A stretch of DNA of 43,675 nucleotides. Origin: Hoeflea sp. GTDB taxonomy: Bacteria; Pseudomonadota; Alphaproteobacteria; Rhizobiales; Rhizobiaceae. This document shows, piece by piece, positions 1 through 8,806 of the stretch (positions are counted from its first letter, which is position 1; each line of letters opens with the position of its first letter). A program made the translations under genes and the position numbers. The stretch is taken from contig NZ_JAUXOD010000081.1 in NCBI RefSeq assembly GCF_030682515.1, positions 1 to 43,675 on the forward strand, given 5' to 3'. Below the pieces are notes generated by a model. That model was not told the origin of the DNA, did no database searches, and saw only the letters and a list, made by a program, of their open reading frames with translations.

Positions 1-276
1 GAGTATGACGGCGAGATGGCCGCCGACGTGGCGCTCAACCCGCGGGTGATGGAGCAGTATCCGTTCTGCAGGCTGTCGGGCACCGCCAATGTGCTGGTCA
101 TGCCCGCCTTTCACTCGGCCTCGATCTCGACCAAGATGCTGCAGGAGCTGGGCGGCTCGACCGTCATCGGCCCGCTGCTGGTGGGCCTCAACAAGTCGGT
201 GCAGATCGTCTCGATGGGCGCCAAGGATTCAGACATCGTCAACATGGCGGCGATTGCCGCCTACAATGCGGGCTGA
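1..276 (+). CDS. maeB: NADP-dependent malic enzyme, C-terminal end (partial)
   Basis: The frame is open from base 1 to a TGA at 274-276, giving the last 91 residues of a protein whose start lies outside the window. The stretch with SGTANVLVMP, KMLQEL and GPLLVGL matches the C-terminal phosphotransacetylase-like domain of the long (about 760-residue) malic enzymes of Proteobacteria. These enzymes convert malate to pyruvate and CO2 while reducing NADP+; the C-terminal domain is regulatory and not needed for catalysis. A plain phosphate acetyltransferase would share this fold, but the ending VGLNKSVQIVSMGAKDSDIVNMAAIAAYNAG is typical of MaeB/Dme. A hairpin follows the stop directly, and the next gene faces the opposite way. 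Confidence 0.85.
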   Translation, partial: EYDGEMAADVALNPRVMEQYPFCRLSGTANVLVMPAFHSASISTKMLQELGGSTVIGPLLVGLNKSVQIVSMGAKDSDIVNMAAIAAYNAG

Positions 277-280
277 GCCA

Positions 281-298
281 GGCCGGGCTGTCCCGGCC
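281..298 (+). terminator. Hairpin after maeB
   Basis: GGCCGGG (281-287) and CCCGGCC (292-298) form a perfect 7-bp stem with a 4-base loop, five bases after the maeB stop and between two convergent genes. There is no T-run, so it is a probable but weak intrinsic terminator or a 3'-end stabiliser. Confidence 0.5.
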
Positions 299-367
299 AC
301 TCGGATGGCACTGGGAGCTTGCTGCGCGCGCTGATGCCGCGGCTCAGGCGGCGCGTGGACGCAGGTG

Positions 368-1117
368 TCAGCCGTACCTTCGCATCGGTTCGGCCATGGG
401 GACGGCCATCGGTTCGGCCTGTTCCTCGGCCAGCGGCTTGCGCACGAACCAGATTGGCTTCCGCCCGCCGGGAAAGCGTTCGGGCTTGACCGGATGGCCG
501 GCGAAGAACTCGTCCACCGCGCGCGTGGCCCCGGGCCATTTCGGTTCGTCGTAATCGTCAAACACGACGATGCCGCCCGGCGCCAGTTGCTCGTAGAGCA
601 CGCTGAGGCAGTCGAGATGCGATTCATAGATATCGCAATCGATGTGCATGAAGCAGTATGTGCGGGGCTTGAGCCTCGGCAGCGTGTCGGAGAAGAATCC
701 CTTCACCACATAGCCATTGATCCGGTAGGCGTCGAAAAAGCGGATGAGCCGCTGCGGCACATCCAGCGCGTGCCTGAACTTGCGGCGGATCTTGAAGCGG
801 AAACGGAACGGGCCGAGATCGGCGTCGAGGATCCGGTCCTGCGGAAAGCCCTCGAAACTGTCGCAGGCAAAGAGCCTCTTCGAAGGCGCGAGCTCGCTCA
901 TCCTGCGGCTCATCAGGTGCGTGCTGTAGCCGCGGAACACGCCGCACTCGATCACGTCGCCGTCGAGTTTCAGGCTCTCTTCCATCAGGGCGACCAGCGG
1001 ACTGCGCTCGCACGCTTCATCAAGCCGCCGCCAGTATTCGGCGCGGCCCGGTTCCGTCTCCAAAAGTGCGGCAATTTCATTGTCCAGCTGGATCCGAAGC
1101 CGATCCACCCGCTTCAT
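368..1117 (-). CDS. TylF/macrocin O-methyltransferase-like SAM-dependent methyltransferase
   Basis: A 249-residue class I methyltransferase. Visible motifs are GDVIECGVFRG (SAM-binding loop I), FACDSFEGFP (acidic residue after strand 2), MHIDCDIYES, and FDDYDEPKWPGATRAVDEFF near the end. The last carries the metal-binding aspartates and the W-x-GA pattern of the TylF family. TylF members methylate sugar hydroxyls of macrolides, but most proteobacterial relatives sit near envelope or polysaccharide genes and their substrates are unknown; none can be named here. The ATG at 1117, with GGCGGAAA just upstream, is chosen over an in-frame TTG at 1183, which would add 22 poorly conserved-looking residues. 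The gene stands alone, and a consensus CtrA site lies about 160 bases upstream of the ATG. Confidence 0.8.
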   Translation of the reverse strand: MKRVDRLRIQLDNEIAALLETEPGRAEYWRRLDEACERSPLVALMEESLKLDGDVIECGVFRGYSTHLMSRRMSELAPSKRLFACDSFEGFPQDRILDADLGPFRFRFKIRRKFRHALDVPQRLIRFFDAYRINGYVVKGFFSDTLPRLKPRTYCFMHIDCDIYESHLDCLSVLYEQLAPGGIVVFDDYDEPKWPGATRAVDEFFAGHPVKPERFPGGRKPIWFVRKPLAEEQAEPMAVPMAEPMRRYG

Positions 1118-1561
1118 GGCTTTTCCGCCACGTGCGTAGGCCGGTTTCCGCTCGTTCTGATTTTCCGCAAGTGCCGCACCCAATCAAGTCCCATCGCGCT
1201 GTGCTTTGCAGCAGAAGCAGCGGACAGGTCTCCGCCGGTTCGCCTGCATCAAGGCACCCAGAGTGGCCATTCATGGTTAATAATCCCTTAAGGACTTGAC
1301 GCTGCTTGGGGAAATCGGGTCCAGGCCATGGGTTCGACGTGGCCGCGATCGCCCATGTCCCGGCGATCCGCCGGTCACTGACCGCGGCTTGCCGGCATGT
1401 CGCGATCAAAGGGGACCCGGGCGACGGTCTGGAAGTGCCGCCCCGGAACCGGCCGGCACGCCCTTGGACCTCGGCGCGGGCGCTCCCCGGGACGAGATCG
1501 TTGCCTACCGCCCCGAAAAACCGCGATCGGAGCGTCCGTCCGGCGAGAAGGGAAGGTCCGG
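1118..1561. other. Non-coding stretch between methyltransferase and olsB
   Basis: No convincing gene is present. Open frames here lack ribosome binding sites and familiar protein sequence. The stretch holds the leader and promoter of the methyltransferase, including the CtrA-type site at 1273-1291, and the 3' flank of olsB. Nothing else is seen in 1300-1561. Confidence 0.5.
1273..1291 (-). promoter_or_regulatory. Consensus CtrA binding site
   Basis: Read on the minus strand this is TTAA, seven bases (GGGATTA), then TTAACCAT. That matches the full alphaproteobacterial CtrA box TTAA-N7-TTAA and the extended half-site TTAACCAT with no mismatch. The only gene it can serve in this direction is the methyltransferase at 368-1117. 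CtrA is the master cell-cycle response regulator of this class. The match is seen directly; binding is inferred. Confidence 0.65.
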
Positions 1562-2431
1562 TCAGGCTGCGAAGCGCGAGGCGTCGGCGCCGTAATGGTT
1601 GATGTAGCGGCCGTTGATCTGCTTGACCGGAAGCATCACCAGCACGTCGGTGGTGCGGAAGGCCACATCGACCACCGCCTCGCCCGAGACCACCGCGCCG
1701 ACCCGGAGATAGCCCTTGACCAGCGGCGGCATCGCCGCGATCGCCGCGCGCGGATTGATCGCCTCGACCGGCATCATGTCCATCGACAGGCCGCGGCCTG
1801 AAATGGCGCGGACGCTCCACGCGGCATCGGCTGCGGCTGTCTGGTTGAGGAAGGACAGCGCCAGCGCGTGCGCATAGGGCCTGTCGCCCGGAAATGAGGC
1901 GCATCCGAACATCACGTCGACATCATGGCTGAGCGCATAGGCCCAATTGCCCTGCCACAGCGCTTCGAGAGTCCGGCGGGTGCGGTATTCGCGCAGCACG
2001 CAGGAACGGCCCAGCTCGAGAAACCGCTTGTCGGGATTGCGTCCGACCAGGTCCATGACATCGTATTCGCTCTGCGAGTAGAACCCGTCATGGCGCGCCG
2101 CCACGTCCTGCCGGAGCAGCCGGTAGGTGCCGACGATCTGCTCCTCGGGCTCGCCGGCCAGCGCCGTGTCAAGTACCAGCAGGTGATCGCAGTAGCGATC
2201 GATGGTGTCGTAGTCGCGTTTCTGCCGCATCGCGTCGGCAGGCAGCTGCGCGCCCATCTCCTCGACAAAGACGCGAAAGCGAAGCGCCTGCGCCGCTTCG
2301 ACTTCGCTCAACGACGCGGCCAGACGCGCTTCCAGCGATCCGATGCGTCCGAGGATCGGGGTCGACGGCTGAAACTTCCCAATCGGTGCGGGGAAGGGCT
2401 TGGACGAAGACCGGTGCACGTGCGTTTCCAT
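1562..2431 (-). CDS. olsB: L-ornithine N(alpha)-acyltransferase (lyso-ornithine lipid synthase)
   Basis: A 289-residue GNAT-fold protein of the OlsB/hemolysin-like family. It transfers a 3-hydroxyacyl group from acyl carrier protein to ornithine, the first step of ornithine-lipid synthesis, at the inner membrane. Family hallmarks are AQALRFRVFVEEMGA near residue 50, the conserved RDYDTIDRYCDHLLVLD, the acetyl-carrier segment EEQIVGTYRLLRQ, and ELGRSCVLREYRTRRTLEALWQG. The first ~25 residues are variable. The start ATG at 2431 fits the family length (about 290). olsA, the second enzyme, is not in the window, so the two genes are unlinked here, as is common. Ornithine lipids replace phospholipids under phosphate limitation; no Pho box was recognised upstream. 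Confidence 0.9.
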   Translation of the reverse strand: METHVHRSSSKPFPAPIGKFQPSTPILGRIGSLEARLAASLSEVEAAQALRFRVFVEEMGAQLPADAMRQKRDYDTIDRYCDHLLVLDTALAGEPEEQIVGTYRLLRQDVAARHDGFYSQSEYDVMDLVGRNPDKRFLELGRSCVLREYRTRRTLEALWQGNWAYALSHDVDVMFGCASFPGDRPYAHALALSFLNQTAAADAAWSVRAISGRGLSMDMMPVEAINPRAAIAAMPPLVKGYLRVGAVVSGEAVVDVAFRTTDVLVMLPVKQINGRYINHYGADASRFAA

Positions 2432-2605
2432 GGGCGTTCTCCCGCTTGGTGATGGCGGGGTTCAACCATGATTCTGCGACATCCGAGTGACATTTGCCAG
2501 CCCGCTTGAGGTCTTTTCGCGGCATTTCCGTGGTGATGGCCCGCAGGGAGCCCGCGGCATCGGCTGAAATGGCGCGGACCGGGCGTGGTTCTGGCGTGCG
2601 TCCGG

Positions 2606-4963
2606 TCAGCTCGCGGCGCGCGACCTTTTGCGTGCGGTGACGGCTGCAAGCTGCAGCAGCCAGTCCGGATCGACCGGTTTTTCGGCATGGCCATCGGCGC
2701 CGGCGGCGAGCAGATCGTCGCGGGTCGAGGCCTGTCCGTCGGCCGACAGCACGATCACCGGCAGCCGCGAAAGCTGGCCTGCCTGCTCCTCGGCGCGGAT
2801 CTGGACAATGGCGCTGCGGCCGTCGAGCACCGGCATCGACAGATCGGTGATGATGAGATCATAGCCGGGCACGCCGCCGGGCCGCTCCATGGCCTGGGAA
2901 ACGAGGTCGCGGCCGTTTTCCACCACAGTCACGCGGTGACCCTGGCGGGCGAGCATCTTGCGCACCACCAGAGCGTTGACCGGGTCGTCCTCGGCCAGCA
3001 GGATGTCGAGCGTTGGCGCGCTGGAGCCGCGTTCGAGCATCGCCGGCCGCTGCTTCGCGCTCAGCCGGTCCCGGTCGTCGCGATCGTCGCGGCGGGTCAG
3101 CACGTTGATCAGCGACTCCCGCCGCACCGGCCGCACCAGCCAGGCATCGGCGCCATGGCCGGCGTGGCTGCCAAGATCGCGGCTGTCTTCCGGCGCGATC
3201 ACCAGGGTGCGGGCGATGCCCAAGGAGAATTCGGCCGGCGCCGCCGCCATCAGCGCCTCGGCGCGGTCGGCAAGCCGCCGGTCGACAATGATGTCGCTCA
3301 AGGGCGTGCCCGAGCGGTAGAGCCTTGTGAGCGCCGTCATCATGGACTGCGCATCGTCGGCGGCCTCGGCGATGCCGCCGAGATCCCGGATCGTCCACAT
3401 CAGCGCCGTCGAGACAGGCCCGCGGGGTGCGATCATCAGCACGGTGCGGTCGGCCAGCGGTCCCTGCACCGGCTTGCCGGATTCGGGTTCGGCCAGCTCC
3501 CGCACAGGTACGGTGAACTGAAAGGTGCTGCCCTGGCCGGGCGTCGAGGTGACGCCGATCTGGCCGCCCAGCGCCGCCACGATCCGTGCGGAGATGGAGA
3601 GGCCCAGACCGGCGCCGCCCTGCTTGCGGGTCGGGCCGTTGTCGGCGCGCTCGAACTCCTGGAAGATCCGCTCCATGTCGGACTCCTTCAGGCCCGGTCC
3701 GGTGTCGGAGACGATGAAGGCCAGCTGCGCGTCCTGACGGCCCACCTCGATCAACACGCCGCCGGTCTCGGTAAACTTGATGGCGTTGCCGACAAGGTTG
3801 AACAGCACCTGCCTGAGCCGGCCGATGTCGGATGTGATCCGCCGCGGCGCCTCGGGGGCGAAATGCACGGCGATCTCGATGCCTTTTTCATGGGCGCGGG
3901 AGGCCATCAGCTCGCACACGCCGTTGACCAGTTCCTCAAGCCCACCCTCTTCATGGCGCAGGTGCAGGCGACCGGCTTCGATGGAGGTCACGTCGAGCAG
4001 GTCCTCGATCAGCGACAGCAGCGACTGGCCGGATTCGCGCGCGGTCTTGAGATAGCTTGCCTGCTCGGGCGTCGTCTCGGTCTGCTCGAGCAGATGGGTC
4101 ATGCCCAGAATGCCGTTGAGCGGCGTGCGGATCTCGTGGCTGACGGTAGCCAGGAACCGGGATTTGGCGTGGTTGGCGGCTTCCGCCCTTTCCCGCGCCT
4201 CGACCAGTTCGGCCTCGGCCCTGCGGGCCGCGGTGACATTGCGGCCGATGCAATTGACAAACAGATCCCCGGAGGAGGGATCGCGCGAGGCGGTTTCGTG
4301 CCAGGTCCAGATGGTCTGACTCTCGGTTTCGCCCAGCACCAGTTCACGGGCGCCGGTCACGGCGTTTTCCACCGGTTCGATGCCCACCATGGCCAGCGTC
4401 AGCCCGGCGGGGTTGTCGCATCCCGTCACTTTCCGGAATGTCTCGTTGGCATAGACGATGCGGCCATCGAGATTGCAGGCGGTGACCATGTCGCCGAGCG
4501 CGTCAAAGACAGTGGCCAGTTGGCCCGAAAACTCGCCGAGCTCCCAGTTGCGGTCGATGTCGCGTTCGGCCAGCGCCGCCTTTTCGGCCATGGCCCGCGC
4601 CGGATGCTGCGATGGGGAGTGCCTGAACGATCGCTGCAGCAACGGCGTCGCGGCGTAGACCGCCAGGCCCGCCACCGAAGCGAGCAGCAGCGCCGGCGCG
4701 TTGAACGCCACCGAAAGCGCCGTCGCCCCCATCGCGGCTGAAACGGCAAACAACGGTCCCGATGCCGAGCCCTGCGTGCCGGCGGCCTCGCCCGGCCGCT
4801 CCGACGGGGCGCCGGGAACCGGATACCGCACTGCCGGAATGACGTCCGGAACGCGCGGATGCGTGGTCTCGTGCCGGTCCAGGGACCGGTTCAAGGGCCT
4901 GTTCAGGGGCTGGGTCAGGGCCTGGTGGAGGGCGTCCTGGAGTCGTCGCGGTTCTGTGCTCAT
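2606..4963 (-). CDS. Membrane-linked PAS hybrid histidine kinase with two receiver domains, one degenerate
   Basis: 785 residues. Order: a basic/proline-rich start with a short repeat ([12 protein letters not shown], about 20-29), a pair of hydrophobic segments (about 70-108), a PAS domain (about 145-245), a HisKA domain with the phospho-accepting His276 in SHEIRTPLN, and a HATPase with the N-box (NLVGNAIKF, Asn393), DTGPGL and GGAGLGLSI. Then come two receiver-like domains. The second (about 652-775) is intact, with acidic AEDD, phospho-acceptor Asp707 (ITDLSMP) and Lys762 (EKPVD). The first (about 505-620) lacks the N-terminal acidic pair and has Arg where the lysine should be, so it is probably not phosphorylated. 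There is no HPt domain or partner regulator beside it, so the target is an unlinked phosphorelay. The layout recalls cell-cycle kinases of this class, but no named member is recognised. Confidence 0.88.
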   Translation of the reverse strand: MSTEPRRLQDALHQALTQPLNRPLNRSLDRHETTHPRVPDVIPAVRYPVPGAPSERPGEAAGTQGSASGPLFAVSAAMGATALSVAFNAPALLLASVAGLAVYAATPLLQRSFRHSPSQHPARAMAEKAALAERDIDRNWELGEFSGQLATVFDALGDMVTACNLDGRIVYANETFRKVTGCDNPAGLTLAMVGIEPVENAVTGARELVLGETESQTIWTWHETASRDPSSGDLFVNCIGRNVTAARRAEAELVEARERAEAANHAKSRFLATVSHEIRTPLNGILGMTHLLEQTETTPEQASYLKTARESGQSLLSLIEDLLDVTSIEAGRLHLRHEEGGLEELVNGVCELMASRAHEKGIEIAVHFAPEAPRRITSDIGRLRQVLFNLVGNAIKFTETGGVLIEVGRQDAQLAFIVSDTGPGLKESDMERIFQEFERADNGPTRKQGGAGLGLSISARIVAALGGQIGVTSTPGQGSTFQFTVPVRELAEPESGKPVQGPLADRTVLMIAPRGPVSTALMWTIRDLGGIAEAADDAQSMMTALTRLYRSGTPLSDIIVDRRLADRAEALMAAAPAEFSLGIARTLVIAPEDSRDLGSHAGHGADAWLVRPVRRESLINVLTRRDDRDDRDRLSAKQRPAMLERGSSAPTLDILLAEDDPVNALVVRKMLARQGHRVTVVENGRDLVSQAMERPGGVPGYDLIITDLSMPVLDGRSAIVQIRAEEQAGQLSRLPVIVLSADGQASTRDDLLAAGADGHAEKPVDPDWLLQLAAVTARKRSRAAS

Positions 4964-5024
4964 GGGCCTTTGATATCACGGCCCGGTAAGCAAAGATTTT
5001 TGGAAAACCGTCGTATTTTAATGA

Positions 5025-6029
5025 TCAGGAATTGCCCTGTTTCATATTGATCACCACCCGGCCGCGGACCTTGCCGTCGATGATCGCATGGGCCGCCTCG
5101 ACAATGCCGTCAAAGCCCATTTCGGTCGACAGCGCCTCGAGCTTGGCCATGTCGAGATCCCGGGTGAGCCGCGACCAGGCCTCCTGCCGGAGTGCCAGCG
5201 GCGCCATCACCGAATCGATGCCCAGCAGCGACACGCCGCGCAGGATGAAGGGCGCGACCGACCCCGGCAGGTCCATGCCCTGCGCCAGTCCGCAGGCGGC
5301 GACTGCGCCGCCATAGGAGGTCATCGACAAGACGTTCGCCAGCGTATGGCTGCCGACCGCGTCGATGCCGCCGGCCCAGCGTTCCTTGGAGAGCGGCTTG
5401 GCCGGGCCCGACAATTCGTCGCGATGAATGACTTCGGATGCTCCGAGGCTTTTCAGGAAGTCCGCCTCCTCGGTGCGTCCTGTGGAGGCGATCACCTCGT
5501 AGCCGAGCTTGCCAAGCAGCGCGATCGCCACGGTGCCCACGCCGCCATTGGCGCCGGTGACCACCACCGGCCCGCGCTCGGGCGTGATGCCGTGGCGTTC
5601 GAGCGCCATCACCGAGAGCATCGCGGTGTAGCCCGCCGTGCCGATCGCCATCGCCGAGCGGCCATCCATGCCCGCGGGCATCGCGATCAGCCAGTCGGCC
5701 TTCAGCCGCGCATAGGCCGCATAGGCGCCGGTGTGGGTCTCGCCGACACCGAAGCCGTTGAGAATCACCTTGTCGCCGGGCTTGAAGCGGGGGTTCTCCG
5801 AACTCACCACCGTGCCCGCGCAATCAATGCCCGGCACCATCGGCCAGCGCCGCACCACCGGGCCCTTGCCGGTGATGGCGAGCCCGTCCTTGTAGTTGAC
5901 GGTGGTCCATTCGACCTCGACGACCACGTCGCCGTCCATCAGGTCCTCAAGGCCGAGCTCGGTCACATTGACCGACATCACCTTGTTCTCGTCGCGGGTG
6001 AGCAGGATGCCCTTGAAACGGTCTTGCAT
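5025..6029 (-). CDS. acuI: AcuI/YhdH-type NADPH-dependent acryloyl-CoA reductase
   Basis: 334 residues, the usual length for the YhdH/AcuI branch of zinc-free medium-chain dehydrogenases. Features: substrate-side segment TTVNYKDGLAITGKGPVVR, then PGIDCAGTV, and an NADPH-binding Rossmann stretch VVVTGANGGVGTVAIALL (about residues 150-167) followed by ASTGR. AcuI reduces toxic acryloyl-CoA to propionyl-CoA with NADPH. In marine alphaproteobacteria this is the detoxifying step of DMSP breakdown, but the gene is also widespread without DMSP lyases, as a general defence against acrylate. No dddL/dmdA homologue lies nearby, so a DMSP role is only possible. ATG at 6029. Confidence 0.85.
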   Translation of the reverse strand: MQDRFKGILLTRDENKVMSVNVTELGLEDLMDGDVVVEVEWTTVNYKDGLAITGKGPVVRRWPMVPGIDCAGTVVSSENPRFKPGDKVILNGFGVGETHTGAYAAYARLKADWLIAMPAGMDGRSAMAIGTAGYTAMLSVMALERHGITPERGPVVVTGANGGVGTVAIALLGKLGYEVIASTGRTEEADFLKSLGASEVIHRDELSGPAKPLSKERWAGGIDAVGSHTLANVLSMTSYGGAVAACGLAQGMDLPGSVAPFILRGVSLLGIDSVMAPLALRQEAWSRLTRDLDMAKLEALSTEMGFDGIVEAAHAIIDGKVRGRVVINMKQGNS

Positions 6030-6100
6030 GGAAGCTCCTCATTCTGTTCTGGCTCAGACTGGCCCGCCCCGGCGGCAAGATCAAGGCCGGGTGCCTCGGA

Positions 6101-6610
6101 TCATTGTCGGCTTTTGCGATGTCGCATCACGACGACCAGTTCATCGAGAACGATCAGCGCGGCGCCGACGCTGATGAAGCTGTCGGCGAGATTGAACACG
6201 GCGAACGACCAGGTTTCGGTGTGAAACAGGATATAGTCGACCACATGGCCATAGACCGCCCGGTCAATCAGGTTGCCGAGCGCGCCGCTGATGATCAGTG
6301 CATAGCCGACATGGGCGATTCCGCGGCCGGGCGGATTGCGCCACCACAGATAGGCGACGAAGACGATCACCAGCGCAGTCAGCGCCAGCAGCCAGGTGTC
6401 GGGCATCTCGCGCAGCAGCGAAAACGCGATGCCCTCGTTCCAGGTGCGGTAGAGCGCCAGCATCGGCATCACCGGCACGAACTCATGATAGGTCAGCCTC
6501 GTCTCGACCAGCCACTTGATCACTTGGTCGAGCGCGACGGCGCCTGCGACCAGCGTCACCATGGGAAAAATCCGGCCCATCGTGGCGCGGCCCTGAGAGG
6601 TCTCGGTCAT
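6101..6610 (-). CDS. lspA: Signal peptidase II (lipoprotein signal peptidase)
   Basis: 169 residues with four membrane segments. It cuts the signal peptide of prolipoproteins after the diacylglyceryl-cysteine is formed. The two catalytic aspartates are visible: Asp116 in GALGNLIDR and Asp143 in FNLADSFI. WNEGIAFSLL is the conserved NxGxAFS segment. Its ATG shares one base with the TGA of the upstream RNA methyltransferase (TGATG), so the two are very probably translationally coupled. A possible client in the window is the lipobox protein at 33854-35188. Confidence 0.95.
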   Translation of the reverse strand: MTETSQGRATMGRIFPMVTLVAGAVALDQVIKWLVETRLTYHEFVPVMPMLALYRTWNEGIAFSLLREMPDTWLLALTALVIVFVAYLWWRNPPGRGIAHVGYALIISGALGNLIDRAVYGHVVDYILFHTETWSFAVFNLADSFISVGAALIVLDELVVVMRHRKSRQ

Positions 6611-7470
6611 CAGGCAGGGTCTCCGAGATCAAGGCAGTGCCGCCGCGCCTCATAGAGCATCACGCCGGTGGCGATCGCCAGGTTGAGCGAATCGGCTCGT
6701 CCGGCCTGGGGAATGCGCGCGAGCTTTTCGCAGGCGCCGGCCAACGTCTCGGGCAGGCCCGCCTGCTCGTTGCCCATCAGCAGCACCACCGGCCGGCCCT
6801 TGTAGCCGATCGTGCGGTAATCGACGCTGCCCTTGAGATGGCTGCCGACCAGCAGGGGCGCGGCTTTCTTCGACCAGGCCAGGAATGCGGCCTCGCTGGT
6901 GCGCACCAGCGGCACGGCGAAGATCGAGCCCATCGTGGCGCGCACCGTCTCGGTGGAGAACGGATCGACCGTGTCGCCGATCAGCATGACGCCCGCGGCA
7001 CCCGCGGCATCGGCGGTGCGGATGATGGTGCCGAGATTGCCCGGATCGCGCACCCGGTCGAGCGCCACCCAGGTCTCGTCCGGCTTGATCCTGACGGCAT
7101 CGAGCGTCATCACCCGCTGGTCGAATACGGCTATGACGGCCTGGGGATTGTCGCGCCGCGTGATCGCGGTCAGCACCTTGTCGGTGACTTCGAGCACCAG
7201 CCCGCCGCGCGCCACCGTCAGCGCCGCGATCTTCTCGACCTGCGCCTTGCCGCGCTGGCCCTTGGCGTAGATCAGCGTGCGGATCGACCAGCCCTGGTCG
7301 ATCGCGTCGATCACCAGCTTCAGCCCCTCGGCCAGGAACGCCCCGGTCTCGTCGCGATGCTTCTTCATCGACAGCGCACGGATGTCCTTGATCACCGGAT
7401 TGGACAGGCTGGTTATGTCCTTGACCTGGCCGACCCGGCCGGCGCCTGTCTGGGCTCCGTGATCGCTCAT
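6610..7470 (-). CDS. TrmH/SpoU family RNA 2'-O-methyltransferase
   Basis: 286 residues. An N-terminal substrate-binding domain (SNPVIKDIRALSMKKHRDETGAFLAEGLKLV) is followed by the SPOUT knot domain with the three family motifs: DRVRDPGNLGTIIRTADAAGA, VLLMGNEQAGLP and SLNLAIATGVMLYEA. It methylates ribose in rRNA or tRNA; the RlmB-like arrangement suggests 23S rRNA, but the target is not certain. An in-frame GTG lies 12 bases further up at 7482, but the ATG at 7470 overlaps the TGA of the upstream methyltransferase gene as ATGA, and this is taken as the start. It overlaps lspA at its other end, so three genes form one tight operon. Confidence 0.88.
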   Translation of the reverse strand: MSDHGAQTGAGRVGQVKDITSLSNPVIKDIRALSMKKHRDETGAFLAEGLKLVIDAIDQGWSIRTLIYAKGQRGKAQVEKIAALTVARGGLVLEVTDKVLTAITRRDNPQAVIAVFDQRVMTLDAVRIKPDETWVALDRVRDPGNLGTIIRTADAAGAAGVMLIGDTVDPFSTETVRATMGSIFAVPLVRTSEAAFLAWSKKAAPLLVGSHLKGSVDYRTIGYKGRPVVLLMGNEQAGLPETLAGACEKLARIPQAGRADSLNLAIATGVMLYEARRHCLDLGDPA

Positions 7471-8648
7471 TGCGGCAGCCACCTTGCAAACAGCGAGGTC
7501 GACAGCGCCCGGCAGTCGTCCGGATCTCCCTTGCCGCTCTCGCGGATGATCAACTCGCCCGACTCCACCCGTCCGCCGGCGCCGCGCATGGTCTCGCGCA
7601 TCAGTTCGTGGATCGAATAGAACGAGGCGCGGATCGAGTACGCCGTCAGCACCAGCCCCACCGGCTTGCTGCTCATGAGTTCCCGGCAGATGTCGAGCAT
7701 CAGCGGCAGGTGCTCGAACAATTGCCAGACTTCGCCATTCGGTCCGCGTCCGAATTTGGGCGGATCGGTCAGGATGATGTCGTAGCGGCTGCCGCGGCGC
7801 TCCTCGCGCGCGATGAACTTCATCGCGTCCTCGCAGATCCAGCGGATCGGCCTGTCGTCGAGCCGGGCCAGCGCCTGGTTTTCCCTGGCCCAGCCGATGG
7901 CCTTCTTCGAGGCGTCGACATGGGTGACCTCGGCGCCCGCCGCGGCAGCCACCAGCGAGGCGACGCCGGTATAGCCGAACAGGTTGAGCACCTTGAGCGG
8001 TCGCTTGCTCTCGGTGATCCGGTCAGCCATCCATCGCCAGTGGGCGATCTGCTCGGGAAACACGCCGACATGCCGGAACGAGGTGAGCCTTCCGTGGAAA
8101 TCGACCCCGAGCAGCCTCATCGGCCAGGTCTCGCCCAGCGGCACGTTCGGAAACGCCCATCGCCCGATCCCGTCCTCGTCCATGTCGCCGGTGAACACCG
8201 CGTCCGCCCGGTCCCAGATGCCATCGGCGAGCCCGCGCGGCCACAGGGCCTGGGCCTCGGGGCGGACGATGCGCAGGCTTCCATATTGCTCGAGCTTCTC
8301 GCCCTGTCCCAAAGCATTCACGCCGGTGTCGAGGAGCTGGTAGCCGTCCTCGTTGCCGATTTCCAGGATCAGCGGCACGGTCTGGGCGGGCAGGACCCCG
8401 GTCCGGGTGGTGAGCGGTCGGATCGGCGCCTGCGCCTTGCCGGCGGCGTCGGCACCGCGCTTGTCGAACACCGGCGCGGCGTAGGCCGGCTTGGAGGCCG
8501 CACGCTCGCGCGGCGCTTCGGCGTGCTGCGGCTTTTCAGCGGGACCGGCGCCCCGGCCCGGCTTGCCGCGCGGCTTGCCCGCCGGCCTGCCTTCAGCCGG
8601 CCGGGAAGGGCCGCCGCGTCGGGATTGTGAGGAGCGCTTGTCCGCCAA
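7467..8648 (-). CDS. Class I rRNA methyltransferase, RlmI/RlmK-like, with basic low-complexity N-terminus
   Basis: 393 residues. The C-terminal domain has SAM motif LNLFGYTGVASLVAAAAGAEVTHVDASKKAIGWA and the catalytic-type motif DIILTDPPKFGRGP, as in RlmI-like m5C methyltransferases of 23S rRNA. There is no clear PUA domain; instead the first ~75 residues are rich in Arg, Gly, Pro, Lys and Ala, probably a flexible RNA-contacting tail. The frame runs open to 8840, but the extra 64 codons would read through the promoter region of the divergent gene and contain no ATG. A TTG at 8648 preceded by AGGA ten bases away is the likely start. The 3' end overlaps the trmH-like gene by four bases (ATGA). 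Exact target base is unknown. Confidence 0.85.
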   Translation of the reverse strand: MADKRSSQSRRGGPSRPAEGRPAGKPRGKPGRGAGPAEKPQHAEAPRERAASKPAYAAPVFDKRGADAAGKAQAPIRPLTTRTGVLPAQTVPLILEIGNEDGYQLLDTGVNALGQGEKLEQYGSLRIVRPEAQALWPRGLADGIWDRADAVFTGDMDEDGIGRWAFPNVPLGETWPMRLLGVDFHGRLTSFRHVGVFPEQIAHWRWMADRITESKRPLKVLNLFGYTGVASLVAAAAGAEVTHVDASKKAIGWARENQALARLDDRPIRWICEDAMKFIAREERRGSRYDIILTDPPKFGRGPNGEVWQLFEHLPLMLDICRELMSSKPVGLVLTAYSIRASFYSIHELMRETMRGAGGRVESGELIIRESGKGDPDDCRALSTSLFARWLPQ

Positions 8649-8747
8649 AATGGAACAATCCTGGTCAATATCTGGGAGGCCGGGCCGGAAACGGCGGCAT
8701 GACCCCGTGAATTCATGGTGGGATGGACATAGCAATCCGATATCCAC

Positions 8748-8776
8748 TTGGCAAAGCTGTTTTCGCTTTGCATAAG
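8748..8776 (+). promoter_or_regulatory. Candidate sigma-70 promoter of the CoxG-family gene
   Basis: TTGGCA (8748-8753), a 17-base spacer, and CATAAG (8771-8776) lie about 30 bases upstream of the start codon in the divergent intergenic region. The boxes are fair matches and the spacing is ideal. Confidence 0.45.
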
Positions 8777-8806
8777 TAGGCGGATCGGCAGGGAGGAGAA
8801 ACCACC

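Noticed and set aside
2585-4741. Very long open frame antisense to the hybrid kinase
   Set aside because: It reads as low-complexity Arg/Gly/Ala/His protein with no domain, and mirrors a well-supported kinase gene. High-GC codon bias produces such frames.
5088-6224. 378-codon open frame antisense to acuI and lspA
   Set aside because: It spans two well-supported genes and has no family resemblance.
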